64,000 nucleotides of DNA from Clostridiales bacterium (GTDB lineage Bacteria; Bacillota; Clostridia; Lachnospirales; Lachnospiraceae): contig JAHYZV010000008.1 in NCBI GenBank assembly GCA_019424245.1, forward strand, positions 23,267 through 87,266. The letters are read 5' to 3'. A program made the translations under genes and the position numbers. This document shows positions 55,683-64,000 of this stretch, one piece after another. The notes under the pieces were generated by a model that saw only the letters and a program-made list of their open reading frames with translations, was not told the origin of the DNA and searched no databases. Position 1 is the first letter of the stretch. Each line of letters begins with the position of its first letter.

Positions 55683-56867
55683 TTACAAAAAGAACAGCCT
55701 GTCATCCATCTTTCCTTCAGGTACAAAATCCCTATTCTTGCAGATTTTATCTGCATATCCGGTAGTAATTGGCAACCTCATTTTATGAGTAGAACCAACA
55801 TGTAGTTGTGAAAGATAAAGTATCTGTGTCAATATGTTTGCAATAGATATATTTCCGCATTTTTTCTCTACCAGTATCGGATTAGGTGAACCTTTTTTGT
55901 TTTTCATATCTGTTGTCACAAGATATCCCTTACTGTTGTTATACACGCAATATCCCATTGTTGGATTCTCTATGTTGCCATCCCGTATGAGTATCAGTTT
56001 TGAACTAATATTCTTTCTAACCTCAATTATGCTATATTCAATTCCCTTAGCTCCAAAATAATTCTTATACCACTCATCATTTTCATTGCTAAATCCATCT
56101 CTATGAATAACCACATTCTTTGGTGACTCTCCAAACCTATCTTCATAAGAAAATATTACCTGGTCAAATATATCCTGAAGTATCCTCGTTGTAATCTTCT
56201 CACCTTGCTGAGGTGTTGTCGGCTTATAGAATCCAAGCAAACGCCCATACTTATCAAATACTACTGAGCAGGCGGGATAATGAATACCTTTTGTAACAGT
56301 AGCAACATCAAGTCCAACAAAACAATCAACATTTCCCGGCATGTTCTTTACAACCCAAGGAATTCCGCCTGTCTTACCAAGTATACCAAGTATAATGTTG
56401 TGAAGATAATACTTAGACTTATTACCTTCTGCTTTACCTCTTGCAAATAATTCTGCGGTCTTCATACTAATCATCTGTGATGGAATATTTGCCTTTGCCC
56501 ATATGGTCTTGAATGGGTTATATGGTCCATCTTCATCAATTTCGTCTGGAATAAGTGCAATTACAATATCTATGCCTTCTATCTTCTGCAATCTGTTTGC
56601 AGCTCTCTTGTAGTCTGTTATATCACCAAGCTCATACTCCTCTTTAATCATTGGTTCAGATTTTATATCTAGAAGTCCTGATATTATGTATTTGTCTTTT
56701 TCTCCCTGATATTTCCCCAGTTTTGCAAATGAATATATCTCATTAACAACCGCTTTCATAAGCTGTTCTTGATTCTTTGGGTATATATATCCTATTTTGA
56801 TTTCTTTTTGAGGTTTTCGATAGAATCCATAATTGAATACTTGAAATTCCTTTCCCACTTCAAGCAC
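55683..56867 (-). CDS. prokaryotic Argonaute, MID-PIWI part with intact DEDD tetrad; N/PAZ missing
   Basis: 394 aa from a GTG. MID about 22-175 (IPSQMISMKTAE and LGKTGGIPWVV) and PIWI about 180-394. Catalytic candidates: D187 in VGLDVAT, E223 in QQGEKIT, D257 in VIHRDGFS and D373 in GYADKI, giving DEDD; so target cleavage is possible. Long Argonautes have N and PAZ domains before MID; here the open frame continues upstream for only nineteen codons (including GTVPLPKLICGKDRVLEV-like L2 sequence) to the stop of the Nudix gene, with no good start or ribosome site. It is therefore most likely a 5'-truncated long Argonaute, though a natural short one is possible. Confidence 0.8.
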   Translation of the reverse strand: MLEVGKEFQVFNYGFYRKPQKEIKIGYIYPKNQEQLMKAVVNEIYSFAKLGKYQGEKDKYIISGLLDIKSEPMIKEEYELGDITDYKRAANRLQKIEGIDIVIALIPDEIDEDGPYNPFKTIWAKANIPSQMISMKTAELFARGKAEGNKSKYYLHNIILGILGKTGGIPWVVKNMPGNVDCFVGLDVATVTKGIHYPACSVVFDKYGRLLGFYKPTTPQQGEKITTRILQDIFDQVIFSYEDRFGESPKNVVIHRDGFSNENDEWYKNYFGAKGIEYSIIEVRKNISSKLILIRDGNIENPTMGYCVYNNSKGYLVTTDMKNKKGSPNPILVEKKCGNISIANILTQILYLSQLHVGSTHKMRLPITTGYADKICKNRDFVPEGKMDDRLFFL

Positions 56868-56924
56868 TCTGTCTTTCCCACATATCAGTTTTGGCAGAGG
56901 AACAGTGCCTCTAGTGAAATCCTC

Positions 56925-57326
56925 CTACATATCCATTCTTATCTTATCAATCAAAATAACATCTGCCGGCAGCCATTCAACCTCATCAAGATGCTCCTTA
57001 GTCAGCCATTTTGCATTTTCATGTTCCTTTAACTTCAATTCTCCGCTTACTATCTCACACCAAAAACAATCCATTAAAAGATGAAAATTAGGATAATCAT
57101 ATTCAATTGTATCTATTAAATTTCCAATTTTAACTTTTGTATCTAATTCTTCCATAATTTCTCGTTTTAATGCTTCCTGTGGTGTCTCTCCTGCCTCTAT
57201 TTTTCCTCCTGGAAATTCCCAGCCATCCTTGAATTCTCCATACCCGCGCTGCGTTGCGAATATAATTGGCTCCCCATTATCATTAACTTCTTTTATTACT
57301 GCTGCAACTACTTTAACTGTTTTCAT
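56925..57326 (-). CDS. MutT-type Nudix (deoxy)nucleoside triphosphate pyrophosphohydrolase
   Basis: 133 aa: KVVAAVIKE start, EFPGGKIEAGETPQEALKRE then IMEELDTKV Nudix box, and IEYDYPNFHLLMDCFWCE typical of MutT/CTP-pyrophosphohydrolase relatives. ATG at 57326; a TTG at 57344 is possible. Its TAG stop touches the reading frame of the Argonaute remnant, as if a deletion had joined them. Similar Nudix genes are often found next to DUF3427 helicases, as here. Confidence 0.88.
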   Translation of the reverse strand: MKTVKVVAAVIKEVNDNGEPIIFATQRGYGEFKDGWEFPGGKIEAGETPQEALKREIMEELDTKVKIGNLIDTIEYDYPNFHLLMDCFWCEIVSGELKLKEHENAKWLTKEHLDEVEWLPADVILIDKIRMDM

Positions 57327-57471
57327 ATAATTCTTGTGTGACAATTATTAAATTAATTATCTCACTTTCCTTCTTTCTTTTAATATCGTGATTTAATGCA
57401 ATAAATCAAGTAAAAAAGTCTTTTTCTGCAAGCACAAACAACTTTTTATACTTTTGACATATACATAATAT

Positions 57472-59505
57472 TTATGAATTTACAATATACTCATATATAT
57501 CCTCACGCACAGGAACATCAAGTATCCACTCTATCTCAACTGCTGTTTTCTGTGTATTTGGCATTGTAAATTCCTTAGTATTTCCACTAGCCGTCATATG
57601 CCCAAGATAATAAAATTCCTTAGAAATCTTATCGTCCTTATTCTTTCGCACAAAAAGTTCTACTCTAATTCCTCTCTCTTTAGCCTTAAGAAAATTCTGT
57701 ACATCCTCAGATTGCAGACTCCTTCCCGATTTTGATATTGCTATCAATCGATCCCTAAATCCTTGTTCAAAATGATCCTCATATTTTGTTGTGTCACTAA
57801 TATCATCCGATTTATCATAATTAATAAATACTGGAAATGTCTTTGTTTTCTTATCATATTTATAACCACCAATATTTAATGGAACTTCATTCTGTTCCCA
57901 ATTAAGCAGACGACATACGTCCTCATACGTATATTTTTGATAAAGGACAAAATCTGTTACATCATAACTTTGTTTATAATCTCTCTCATATCTACTTATT
58001 CCAAAATCAACAAGTTCTTTAATAATATTATAAAAATCTTTATTTGATAGCATTTCAAGAAATATTTTTGTTGGCTTATAATCATTGCCTTCCTTTTCTA
58101 TAAAAACACATTGTGCATATGTTTTCTTACCAGATCCTGCCGGAAATTCATTAGTCATAACATTTATAATATTTTCCTTCTGTTCCTTGCTAATTGATTT
58201 ACCATAAGTCAACATATCCTGTGAAAGACTCGAAAATAATCCACATTTGGACAATCCTTTTGCATACATAAGCATTCTCTTAAGTAATTGTAATTCTTGA
58301 ATTCTCTTACCATTTGCCAGTTTCTTGGAAATAAATTCGACTATCTTTTCTTCTTCCTGTGAAAGACGAAGCTTATAATCCTTCTCATATTTAATTAAAA
58401 ACTTATAATACGAACCCAGACTATTATTATCAAAAATACGGGCAACATCCATTTCTCCATAATCATCAAAATCCCGTAAATGTGGTATTCTTCCTAATTT
58501 ATTCTTAAGATCTGTGTAATTTTCTTTTATCAGTTTAATATCACTAAAATTAGCATTATCAACAGATGCAAATATTCTTTTCTTACTTATTTCATCAAAA
58601 TGCACTGTAGATGCACCTGGAATAACCCTTCCACCTTCCATTATGTATCTACGTATATTATCTTTATTGTAAGTTCTATCCCCTGACAGTGCTATTGGAA
58701 TCATAAAATTATTATTATAATTACCAATAAAATCAAGAATAACAACATACTCTTTTCCATCGGCCTTTCTAAGTCCTCGTCCCAACTGCTGTATAAATAT
58801 TATCGGCGATTGTGTCGGTCTAAGCATAATAACCTGATTAACCTCTACAATGTCAACACCTTCATTCAATATTTCTACAGAAAATATATAGTCTAACGGC
58901 TTTTTACTAATATTTTCCTCATTCTCATCCATTGCAAGTCTCTCAAATGCATTCTGCCTTTCCTGTTCCGTTGCATCACCATTCAACGCTATCGTACGAA
59001 AATATTTTCCTGTATCTGGATTAACTATATTATTAAATTTATGTGATAACTCCTGTGTTTCTTTGATACTGCTACAAAATATAAGACCTTTAACTTTTTC
59101 TCCACTATATCCATAATAATTTGCCTGCTGGATTATATGCCTTACACGTTCATCGCTTGTAAGCATACTAAAATCATGATTTTCTTTAACATCTCCAACT
59201 ACAGACAAATCAGTAATTCCAAAATAATGAAATGGGCACAACAAGTTTTCTTCCATGGCCTGTTGTAAACGTATCTCATATGCAATCTTATAATTGAACA
59301 ACTCATAAACATTTCTACCTGCAATATTATCATCCCGCTTATCAGGAGTTGCTGTCATTCCAAGCCACAACTTAGGCGTAAAATGTTTCATAATCTTCTG
59401 ATATGTATCAGCAGTTACATGATGTGCTTCTGCTCGTGTCAAGTAAGAAACAAAAAAAAAATTAATTTTTTTTATCAATGGGGAACCTTTAGCAAGATTC
59501 CCCAT
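57472..59505 (-). pseudogene. DEAD/DEAH helicase with DUF3427, cut at the Walker B motif
   Basis: The native part starts in the DEAH motif (EAHHVTADTYQKIM near 59430) and runs through GMTATPDKRDD (III), a helicase C domain with QQLGRGLRKADG (VI), a linker, and a C-terminal DUF3427 domain (last about 150 residues). The N-terminal half with Walker A, and in this family often a PLD nuclease, is missing. The first about 25 codons from the apparent ATG at 59505 belong to inserted DNA. It cannot act as an ATPase. The missing half should lie beyond the right end of the mobile element. Confidence 0.8.
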
Positions 59506-59554
59506 GTTACTTCTTTATAATTTTGTTTTCTCGCTATTACTACTGATTATACCA

Positions 59555-60085
59555 TCATCCAGCCTGAAAGTCATCAAAGTTCCATCTGATTTCAATATGC
59601 TCATTATCATACACCAACACATAATCAATGAGATATCTGATTACTTCTTCATCAAACTCATCCAACTTACTAAGCTTTGTTAGCTGTTCCTGCTTTGCAT
59701 CAAGAAAGAGATCCTTTTGCATATCAAGTGTTTCCTGCTTCTCTGTAATCAGACTTTCTATCTCTGCGATTTTCTGCTTAACTTCTGCAGTCTTTTTTGC
59801 CATCTGATCACGAGTGATATTTGTTTTTGTATAATCATCGTATATCTCAAACTTTAGCTTTGCATAGTGTGCCTTTGACTTTTTAAGTGATTCGATTTCC
59901 CTTTCAAGATTATCTGGACAATTACCGCCATCAGTTTTCAACTCAAATTCCTGCAACTGAGCCAATGCCATATTTCTAGCAATGTCTAGAAGTGTCGCCT
60001 CAAGTTCTTCACCTAAACATTTCTTTTCTGTCGGTGACCATAAATCAGTTTGTGTGGGAAGATAAAATACTATCTTCCCGGTTTC
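59555..60085 (-). pseudogene. large serine recombinase, C-terminal remnant
   Basis: Open frame of about 177 codons, first Met at 59971. It holds the end of a zinc-ribbon region, a long coiled coil (about 60 residues, NLEREIESLKKSKAHYAKLK...) and the terminal LIDYVLVYDNEHIEIRWNFDDF seen in TnpX-like recombinases. The catalytic N-terminal resolvase domain with Ser is absent, and a TAA at 60086 blocks the frame upstream. It cannot catalyse excision by itself. Confidence 0.72.
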
Positions 60086-60525
60086 TTAACCATCCCCGTA
60101 TCGGGTAACATATCCTTTGCCAGCCACAATCACTTCGTAGTTTCCTGCCCATCTGGACTTACGAAAGTAGCCACTCTCTGAAAATGCGTTTTGCTGAAAT
60201 TCAGGTGCACTTATTATCTCATTACCTCCGGCTGCTAACCCGGTAGGCACAACCCTCTGCTCTTATCCTTAAAGGCTCCTGCTGTTACGTTTCTCATAAT
60301 CGGCTACAGCTCTGAGGATAGTCATCGCACGAAATGGGATTCTGCCACCCTGTCATAGACAAGGCGATATAAGCTCGTGGGATATGCGTGTCCTATTCTG
60401 TTTTCAATATTCAACGGTTCTTTTCTCAGAACCTGAACAAAGTATAACTGACACCACACATCTTCTACAGTAACCGACACTCTTTTGAACTAAGAGTAAC
60501 ACTCCCACCTGTTCCAAATCCTTAT
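60086..60525. other. GC-richer, structured stretch without a recognised gene
   Basis: Base composition is visibly less AT-rich than both flanks. On the minus strand there are stem-loops GGTTCT-GAGAAA-AGAACC and GGGAAGATA/TATCTTCCC (just outside), a GTGCGATGAC motif, and an unlikely 54-codon frame (60086-60250, GTG start). It could be a decayed group II intron 5' part or an element regulatory region; neither is shown. Confidence 0.4.
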
Positions 60526-60566
60526 AAAAAAAGCCGGACTGCATTATCAAAAATGCAATCCGACTT
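60526..60566 (-). terminator. terminator of the XRE gene
   Basis: Stem AGTCGGATTGCATT / AATGCAGTCCGGCT with seven T on the minus strand, directly after the gene. Confidence 0.85.
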
Positions 60567-60568
60567 TT

Positions 60569-60892
60569 TTATTCTGTCAGAAGCTTCATATTGTCAACGG
60601 CATTTAATACCATATTCCGGATAAACTGTACTTCCTTCTCCTTCAGACCAACCAGCAGATCATCGACTTCTGCCTTTCTTTCACACCCACACACAAGATA
60701 ATCCAACGTTATATGAAACAATTCAGCAATACTAATCAGCGTATCTATTTTTGCTCCATTTACACCAGCTTCAATTTTCCGCAGAGCATCCACTGACAAT
60801 CCAATCTGCTCGGCAAGCTGCTGTCTTGTCATTCTTCTTGCCGCACGCAACTCTTTTATTCTTTCTCCACTATTAACAATATCGTAGTACAC
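60569..60892 (-). CDS. XRE-family HTH regulator
   Basis: 107 aa with helix-turn-helix at about 10-65 (RMTRQQLAEQIGLSVDALRKIEAGVNG) and a short helical tail for dimer contact. GTG start at 60892. Likely regulates genes of the mobile element. Confidence 0.8.
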   Translation of the reverse strand: MYYDIVNSGERIKELRAARRMTRQQLAEQIGLSVDALRKIEAGVNGAKIDTLISIAELFHITLDYLVCGCERKAEVDDLLVGLKEKEVQFIRNMVLNAVDNMKLLTE

Positions 60893-61040
60893 CTTCCACT
60901 CTTTTCCGGCACCTTATATATTTGCTTAAGCTGTATTCATTGTACCGTAAGTGAATCTTTTGTAAGAGTGACTAAACCAGCTATTTCAGGTGGAATATTG
61001 TACACCTTAATACCAAGAATATAAATATTTGCGGATTAAA

Positions 61041-61086
61041 AAAGAGATATTTCCAAACTCTCATTACATTTTGGAAATATCTCTTT
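61041..61086 (-). terminator. terminator of the small HTH gene
   Basis: Seventeen-base stem AAAGAGATATTTCCAAA / TTTGGAAATATCTCTTT with a T run on the minus strand; it overlaps the stop codon. Confidence 0.85.
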
Positions 61087-61297
61087 ACTTAATATCCTCA
61101 TCCGGCACAAACTCCATGATGTCCTCTATCTTACAATCAAGTATGGAACATAATCTGTTTAGGATTACCGTTTTTACGACCATATTCTTTCGCAATCGCT
61201 GTAACTGTGCTTTATCTATTCCATAATCTTTAATTAGTGCATACTGGCTAACATTTTTCTTCTTGAGTGTAATCCATAACCTGTCATATACTATCAT
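61085..61297 (-). CDS. small Cro/C1-type HTH protein
   Basis: 70 aa consisting of a single helix-turn-helix domain (LKKKNVSQYALIKDYGIDKAQLQRLRKN, then RLCSILDCKIEDIMEF). ATG at 61297 follows GGAGGAGG; the longer upstream frame lacks such a site. Phage-repressor-like regulator of the element. Confidence 0.82.
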   Translation of the reverse strand: MIVYDRLWITLKKKNVSQYALIKDYGIDKAQLQRLRKNMVVKTVILNRLCSILDCKIEDIMEFVPDEDIK

Positions 61298-61545
61298 TAC
61301 AAAGACCTCCTCCTTGTATTCTACGCAAGAGTGTCCTATAATGATATGGTGCGTGTATGCACCATACTGTATGTATATGATAGAATAGAAAATAGCCATA
61401 ATCTGCATAGAAAACAGCTCTCAAGGTTATTATGTAATATAGAACGGATTATCTGTTTTACTTTTATGGTATTCAACCGGGACAATTCAATCACCTGACA
61501 ATTTGCCCGCAGATACCCTTTTCAGAAAGGATTCACAACAACACT

Positions 61546-61779
61546 ATGAATGATAAAAACACATACTCTGTTGATAAATATTTGAAAATCATTGCCGAAA
61601 AAGAAGGAATCACAAAAGAAGAAGTCCAACAGGAAATTGGGCGGGCAGTTTCTATTGCTTTAAAAAGCCCTGATCCACAAATGCAACGCTTCTGGACAGA
61701 CTTTCCATGTGAAAATGAAACTCCCACCATTGAAGAAATCATATACCATCTCGCTGAAAAATTTGCAAAAGAGTCATAG
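61546..61779 (+). CDS. small helical protein of unknown function
   Basis: 77 aa, acidic, with VDKYLKIIAEKEGITKEEVQQEIGRAVSIAL and a C-terminal PTIEEIIYHLAEKFA. Such small proteins are common in clostridial accessory DNA; a remote likeness to the Spo0A DNA-binding domain has been used to name some, which I do not accept here. AAAGGA lies fifteen bases upstream. It is the only rightward gene of the element in the window. Confidence 0.6.
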   Translation: MNDKNTYSVDKYLKIIAEKEGITKEEVQQEIGRAVSIALKSPDPQMQRFWTDFPCENETPTIEEIIYHLAEKFAKES

Positions 61780-61803
61780 ACAAAGGACAGGATAACTACC
61801 CGT

Positions 61804-62148
61804 CTATTCACTCAGATAATCTTCCTGTCCTCTTAATATTTGTTCAATCATATGTAATGCAAATTCTATTTCTCTTTCGTCACACCGATTCATCATAAAT
61901 GCAAAACGCTCAATGTGTTTTTCTGGGTGCTGCTGGCTCATCAGAACCGTAGGCGATGACTCCAATGCATGAACAATATTCAAATATGTATCAAGACTCA
62001 TTGCCCTTCTGCCATTTTCAACACTTTTGATAGTATCCAATGATACATCCGCCCGTTCTGCAAGCTCTGCCTGCGTAATTCCAAGCCTTCTGCGTTCTTT
62101 TCTGATATTCTCTGCAATAATTTCGTATATGTGCTCTCTTTTCCCCAT
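61804..62148 (-). CDS. XRE-family HTH regulator
   Basis: 114 aa: N-terminal helix-turn-helix (LGITQAELAERADVSLDTIKSVENGRRAMSLDTYLNI) and a helical tail (REIEFALHMIEQIL). Its end lies 25 bases from the end of the convergent small gene. Likely element repressor. Confidence 0.82.
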   Translation of the reverse strand: MGKREHIYEIIAENIRKERRRLGITQAELAERADVSLDTIKSVENGRRAMSLDTYLNIVHALESSPTVLMSQQHPEKHIERFAFMMNRCDEREIEFALHMIEQILRGQEDYLSE

Positions 62149-62252
62149 AGCCCCATCATCCTTTCTGACTTATCGCATTATATCAGAAACTATTATGGGT
62201 TTTGGTAAACTGTAATCCTTTGACATTTTCGTGTAATATTTTGCATATTCTG

Positions 62253-62486
62253 TCAAAATCCCTTTAATTTTATGCTATCAGGATGTTTATTATTTATCGC
62301 CAACGGAATACCTTTTTGCCAACAGTCCATTTCATACCCTTGCTGTTTTAATTTTTCCAAACACTCTCCCTTAACAATAATATATTCTGGTTTCGCTCTT
62401 CCAAAAAATCCTTGATCATACCTGTCAAAATCTTCCGGAACATACTTCATCTCATATTTATCCTCACCCTTAGGCGATAATACCAT
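62253..62486 (-). CDS. small unknown protein, coupled to the upstream gene
   Basis: 77 aa, no family recognised. Contains DRYDQGFFGRAKPEYIIVKGEC. The start overlaps the end of the 310-aa gene by seventeen bases, so the two are translated together and may form a pair such as effector and partner. This is inference. Confidence 0.55.
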   Translation of the reverse strand: MVLSPKGEDKYEMKYVPEDFDRYDQGFFGRAKPEYIIVKGECLEKLKQQGYEMDCWQKGIPLAINNKHPDSIKLKGF

Positions 62487-63402
62487 ATGCCCAATACTTT
62501 CTTGACAATTCCTTATTAACGATATTGGATAAGAAATTAGGATTCTGTGCTTGAAATGCTTTCAAACTTTCAATAAAAGCAGACTTACTTTCTGTTTTCA
62601 AATCCGAAAAAGTTGAATCTACTTTTTGATTTTTTACATTTTTTTCAATATACTCATCCGATTTAGCTTCATATTTCTCTACCATATGCGGATTTTTCGT
62701 TACAGCATTAGAATACCAATTTGTCAAGTATTTTAAAGTGTTAAGCTGTCTATCAGAATTACTACTTTCTCTACTGATCCTTTGATATTCATCATATGCA
62801 CCTGAATCCATTGACCTCATCATATCAAGACCATCTGTAGTGTAAACAAGATTACTACCATGTCCTAAATAATTTCCTTTTTTTACCCCGTAATCCATAT
62901 TTCCATCTGCATTCATCCTTCCGGCACTTGCCAGCTTTGCTATAGATTCCATTGCATCCAAAAAGGAACTTTTTTTATCTTCTGATATAAAATTATTTGC
63001 AGCATATTCCGCTTTTTTCATTCCTAATGATATATTAGCCTGACGCTCCTCCTCACTCATAGAGCTGCCATTTCCAATAAGAAAATTTTCGCGGATAATA
63101 TCATATACAAATCCCTGTTCCTCTTTGCTACAATTTTCAAGAGAAGACGATATCGTCTTGTCAACATCATACATTCCTGAATATGCTGGTAAATCATCTG
63201 CACTTTTATCCACTTGAACAATATCCTGCTCAAATTCGTTTTTCTCTTTTAGCTGTATTGCTCTTTTACCTTTTGCACTTATTTCCAGAATAACCGCATC
63301 ATCTTTTTCCTTGGAAATATCAATTTTCTCTTTTCCATTCCAGTGATTATTACCATACGGAGTGATCACGCTGTCCTGATAATGTTGGGTAGCTATCTTC
63401 AT
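62470..63402 (-). CDS. unknown 310-aa protein of the mobile element
   Basis: Starts at ATG 63402 after AGGAGGG (MKIATQHYQDSVITPYGNN). Polar, helical, no signal peptide and no membrane segment; the middle has SSMSEEERQANISLGMKKAEYAANNFI. The N-terminal IATQHYQDSV with a short linker resembles starts of secreted-by-other-means or flagellar/type VII-like cargo, but I cannot place it. Overlaps the next small gene. Confidence 0.6.
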   Translation of the reverse strand: MKIATQHYQDSVITPYGNNHWNGKEKIDISKEKDDAVILEISAKGKRAIQLKEKNEFEQDIVQVDKSADDLPAYSGMYDVDKTISSSLENCSKEEQGFVYDIIRENFLIGNGSSMSEEERQANISLGMKKAEYAANNFISEDKKSSFLDAMESIAKLASAGRMNADGNMDYGVKKGNYLGHGSNLVYTTDGLDMMRSMDSGAYDEYQRISRESSNSDRQLNTLKYLTNWYSNAVTKNPHMVEKYEAKSDEYIEKNVKNQKVDSTFSDLKTESKSAFIESLKAFQAQNPNFLSNIVNKELSRKYWAYGIIA

Positions 63403-63424
63403 TTTAACCCTCCTGTATTTTGCA

Positions 63425-63460
63425 TAATAGGTTGACACACCAAATCGTGTGACAACCTAT
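63425..63460. promoter_or_regulatory. inverted repeat between element genes
   Basis: AATAGGTTGACACAC / GTGTGACAACCTATT, fifteen-base arms with one mismatch, loop CAAATC. T-rich on the plus side only, so it is more likely an operator or processing site for the minus-strand genes than a terminator for them. Confidence 0.5.
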
Positions 63461-63490
63461 TTTTATATTTTCTTAGTTACAATTTACACA

Positions 63491-64000
63491 TTAAAACGGA
63501 TGATACATAGTATATGCCAAATGGAAAATAGTCTCTGAAGCACTTATGCTACTATCATCACTTGGCGATACAGAAACTCCACATATATCAAAATAATGAG
63601 TGGATGTTGAACCATAATACGAATATACACCAATTCCAGGTGGTAAAGAAATATCAATTTCAAATTTACCACTTGAATCTGTAGTGCCTGTACCTCGCCT
63701 TATTGCATTCGCAGAGGTATTATTAGCCTCCCATGCCGGACTATAATATAATCCGTTAATCTGCTCTCCCCCAACTGCATACGTTACACCCGTCGAACTG
63801 TCTGTTGCTGTCAGCACTCCATAAACAGTTAATGTTCCAGATCCCTGCGTTCTGAAATGTGCTCCATATCCAGGATAATTAACAACCTTATTTAACCCTT
63901 CTGAACCTTTAAGATCAGTTATAACAATACCTGTATCTCTAAAATTACTGTTCCTACGGCTCCCATAACTCTTCTCATAATAATCAGTCTCCTTTCGACA
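63491..64000 (-). CDS. beta-rich protein, partial at window edge
   Basis: The frame is open to the last base; 169 codons are visible. The sequence is rich in Gly, Ser, Thr and Tyr with alternating strands (GYGAHFRTQGSGTLTVYGVLTATDSSTGVTYAV, then GKFEIDISLPPGIGVYSYYG). It looks like the C-terminal beta-sandwich of a surface or exported protein. No signal or anchor lies in the visible part. Family unknown. Confidence 0.6.
   Translation of the reverse strand, partial: CRKETDYYEKSYGSRRNSNFRDTGIVITDLKGSEGLNKVVNYPGYGAHFRTQGSGTLTVYGVLTATDSSTGVTYAVGGEQINGLYYSPAWEANNTSANAIRRGTGTTDSSGKFEIDISLPPGIGVYSYYGSTSTHYFDICGVSVSPSDDSSISASETIFHLAYTMYHPF

Larger units (their letters stand above)
59431..64000. mobile_element. 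integrated mobile element (left end), extends past the window
   Basis: The left boundary is placed where helicase coding sequence stops matching, at 59428-59431 in the DEAH codons. Just inside lie a GGGGAA/TTCCCC hairpin and the 3' end of a large serine recombinase, the usual end layout of such elements. Cargo in the window: three HTH regulators, small unknown genes and a wall-less beta-protein fragment. A GA dinucleotide at the joint agrees with Tn4451-type recombinases. The right end is not visible. Confidence 0.6.

Noticed and set aside
60086..60250. 54-codon frame in the structured region (product ending VTRYGDG)
   Set aside because: No recognised family, start codon and ribosome site poor, and the region shows RNA-like structure.
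60086..60420. Group II intron
   Set aside because: A GTGCGA motif and stem-loops are suggestive, but I see no maturase gene, no domain V and no clear 3' end.
61546..61779. Spo0A C-terminal domain protein
   Set aside because: The resemblance is too weak; the recognition helix pattern of Spo0A is not visible.
1..64000. CRISPR array, tRNA or rRNA genes
   Set aside because: No regularly spaced direct repeats, no cloverleaf with TTCRA arm, no conserved rRNA stretches were found by eye.

Overview
The window is AT-rich with strong Shine-Dalgarno sites. Its gene content (Gram-positive secretion signals, a sortase-type TGD anchor, pectin lyases, bile salt hydrolase, 2-hydroxyacyl-CoA-dehydratase-type Fe-S proteins, a T-box leader, chemoreceptors) points to an anaerobic gut Firmicute of the Lachnospiraceae. 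A pectin-degrading, motile Lachnospira/Eubacterium eligens-like organism fits best. The species-level guess is inference.

Layout. 1-7.2 kb: mixed metabolic genes (PatB-type C-S lyase, bile salt hydrolase, Eis-like acetyltransferase, MATE pump, SGNH esterase, AAC(3)-like acetyltransferase). 7.5-12 kb: secreted PL9 pectate lyase, second MATE pump, cytoplasmic GH28. 12.1-13.9 kb: membrane diguanylate cyclase behind a promoter-operator. 13.8-19.5 kb: an unusual redox cluster containing a CooC-like Ni-type ATPase, two 2-hydroxyacyl-CoA-dehydratase/double-cubane-type proteins, their ATP-dependent activator, a tiny membrane protein and a stand-alone acetyl-CoA-synthase-like domain. 19.6-21.5 kb: RecQ. 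21.6-29 kb: a second carbohydrate block with a six-hairpin glycosidase-like protein, a surface-anchored degenerate PL10 paralogue, a PL10 pectate lyase and a divergent AraC regulator. 29-47.4 kb: DUF1846 protein, phosphoesterase, amino-acid permease, an FtsX-type ABC transporter with its two-component system and a shared operator, FUSC protein, heterodimeric ABC exporter with divergent AraC regulator, and CstA under a T-box. 47.7-52 kb: two divergent chemoreceptors.

52-64 kb is accessory DNA. Four small nucleotide-type enzymes (cPRD, P-loop kinase, Nudix, HD) lead into a decayed defence island: truncated RhuM, a PLD-like protein broken by an amber codon, a prokaryotic Argonaute that kept MID-PIWI with a complete DEDD tetrad but has no N/PAZ region, a MutT-type Nudix protein, and a DUF3427 helicase cut at its DEAH motif by a mobile element. 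That element runs from about 59.43 kb past the window end and carries a serine-recombinase remnant, three HTH regulators and unknown cargo.

The two most promising systems are (i) the CooC / double-cubane-type / ACS-domain cluster, which reads as an ATP-driven low-potential redox system with a nickel-enzyme-derived component, and (ii) the Argonaute-PLD-Nudix-helicase island. Intergenic DNA also carries a dispersed family of hairpin elements, two of them with 11-13 bp perfect terminal inverted repeats ending ATATTATGATG.
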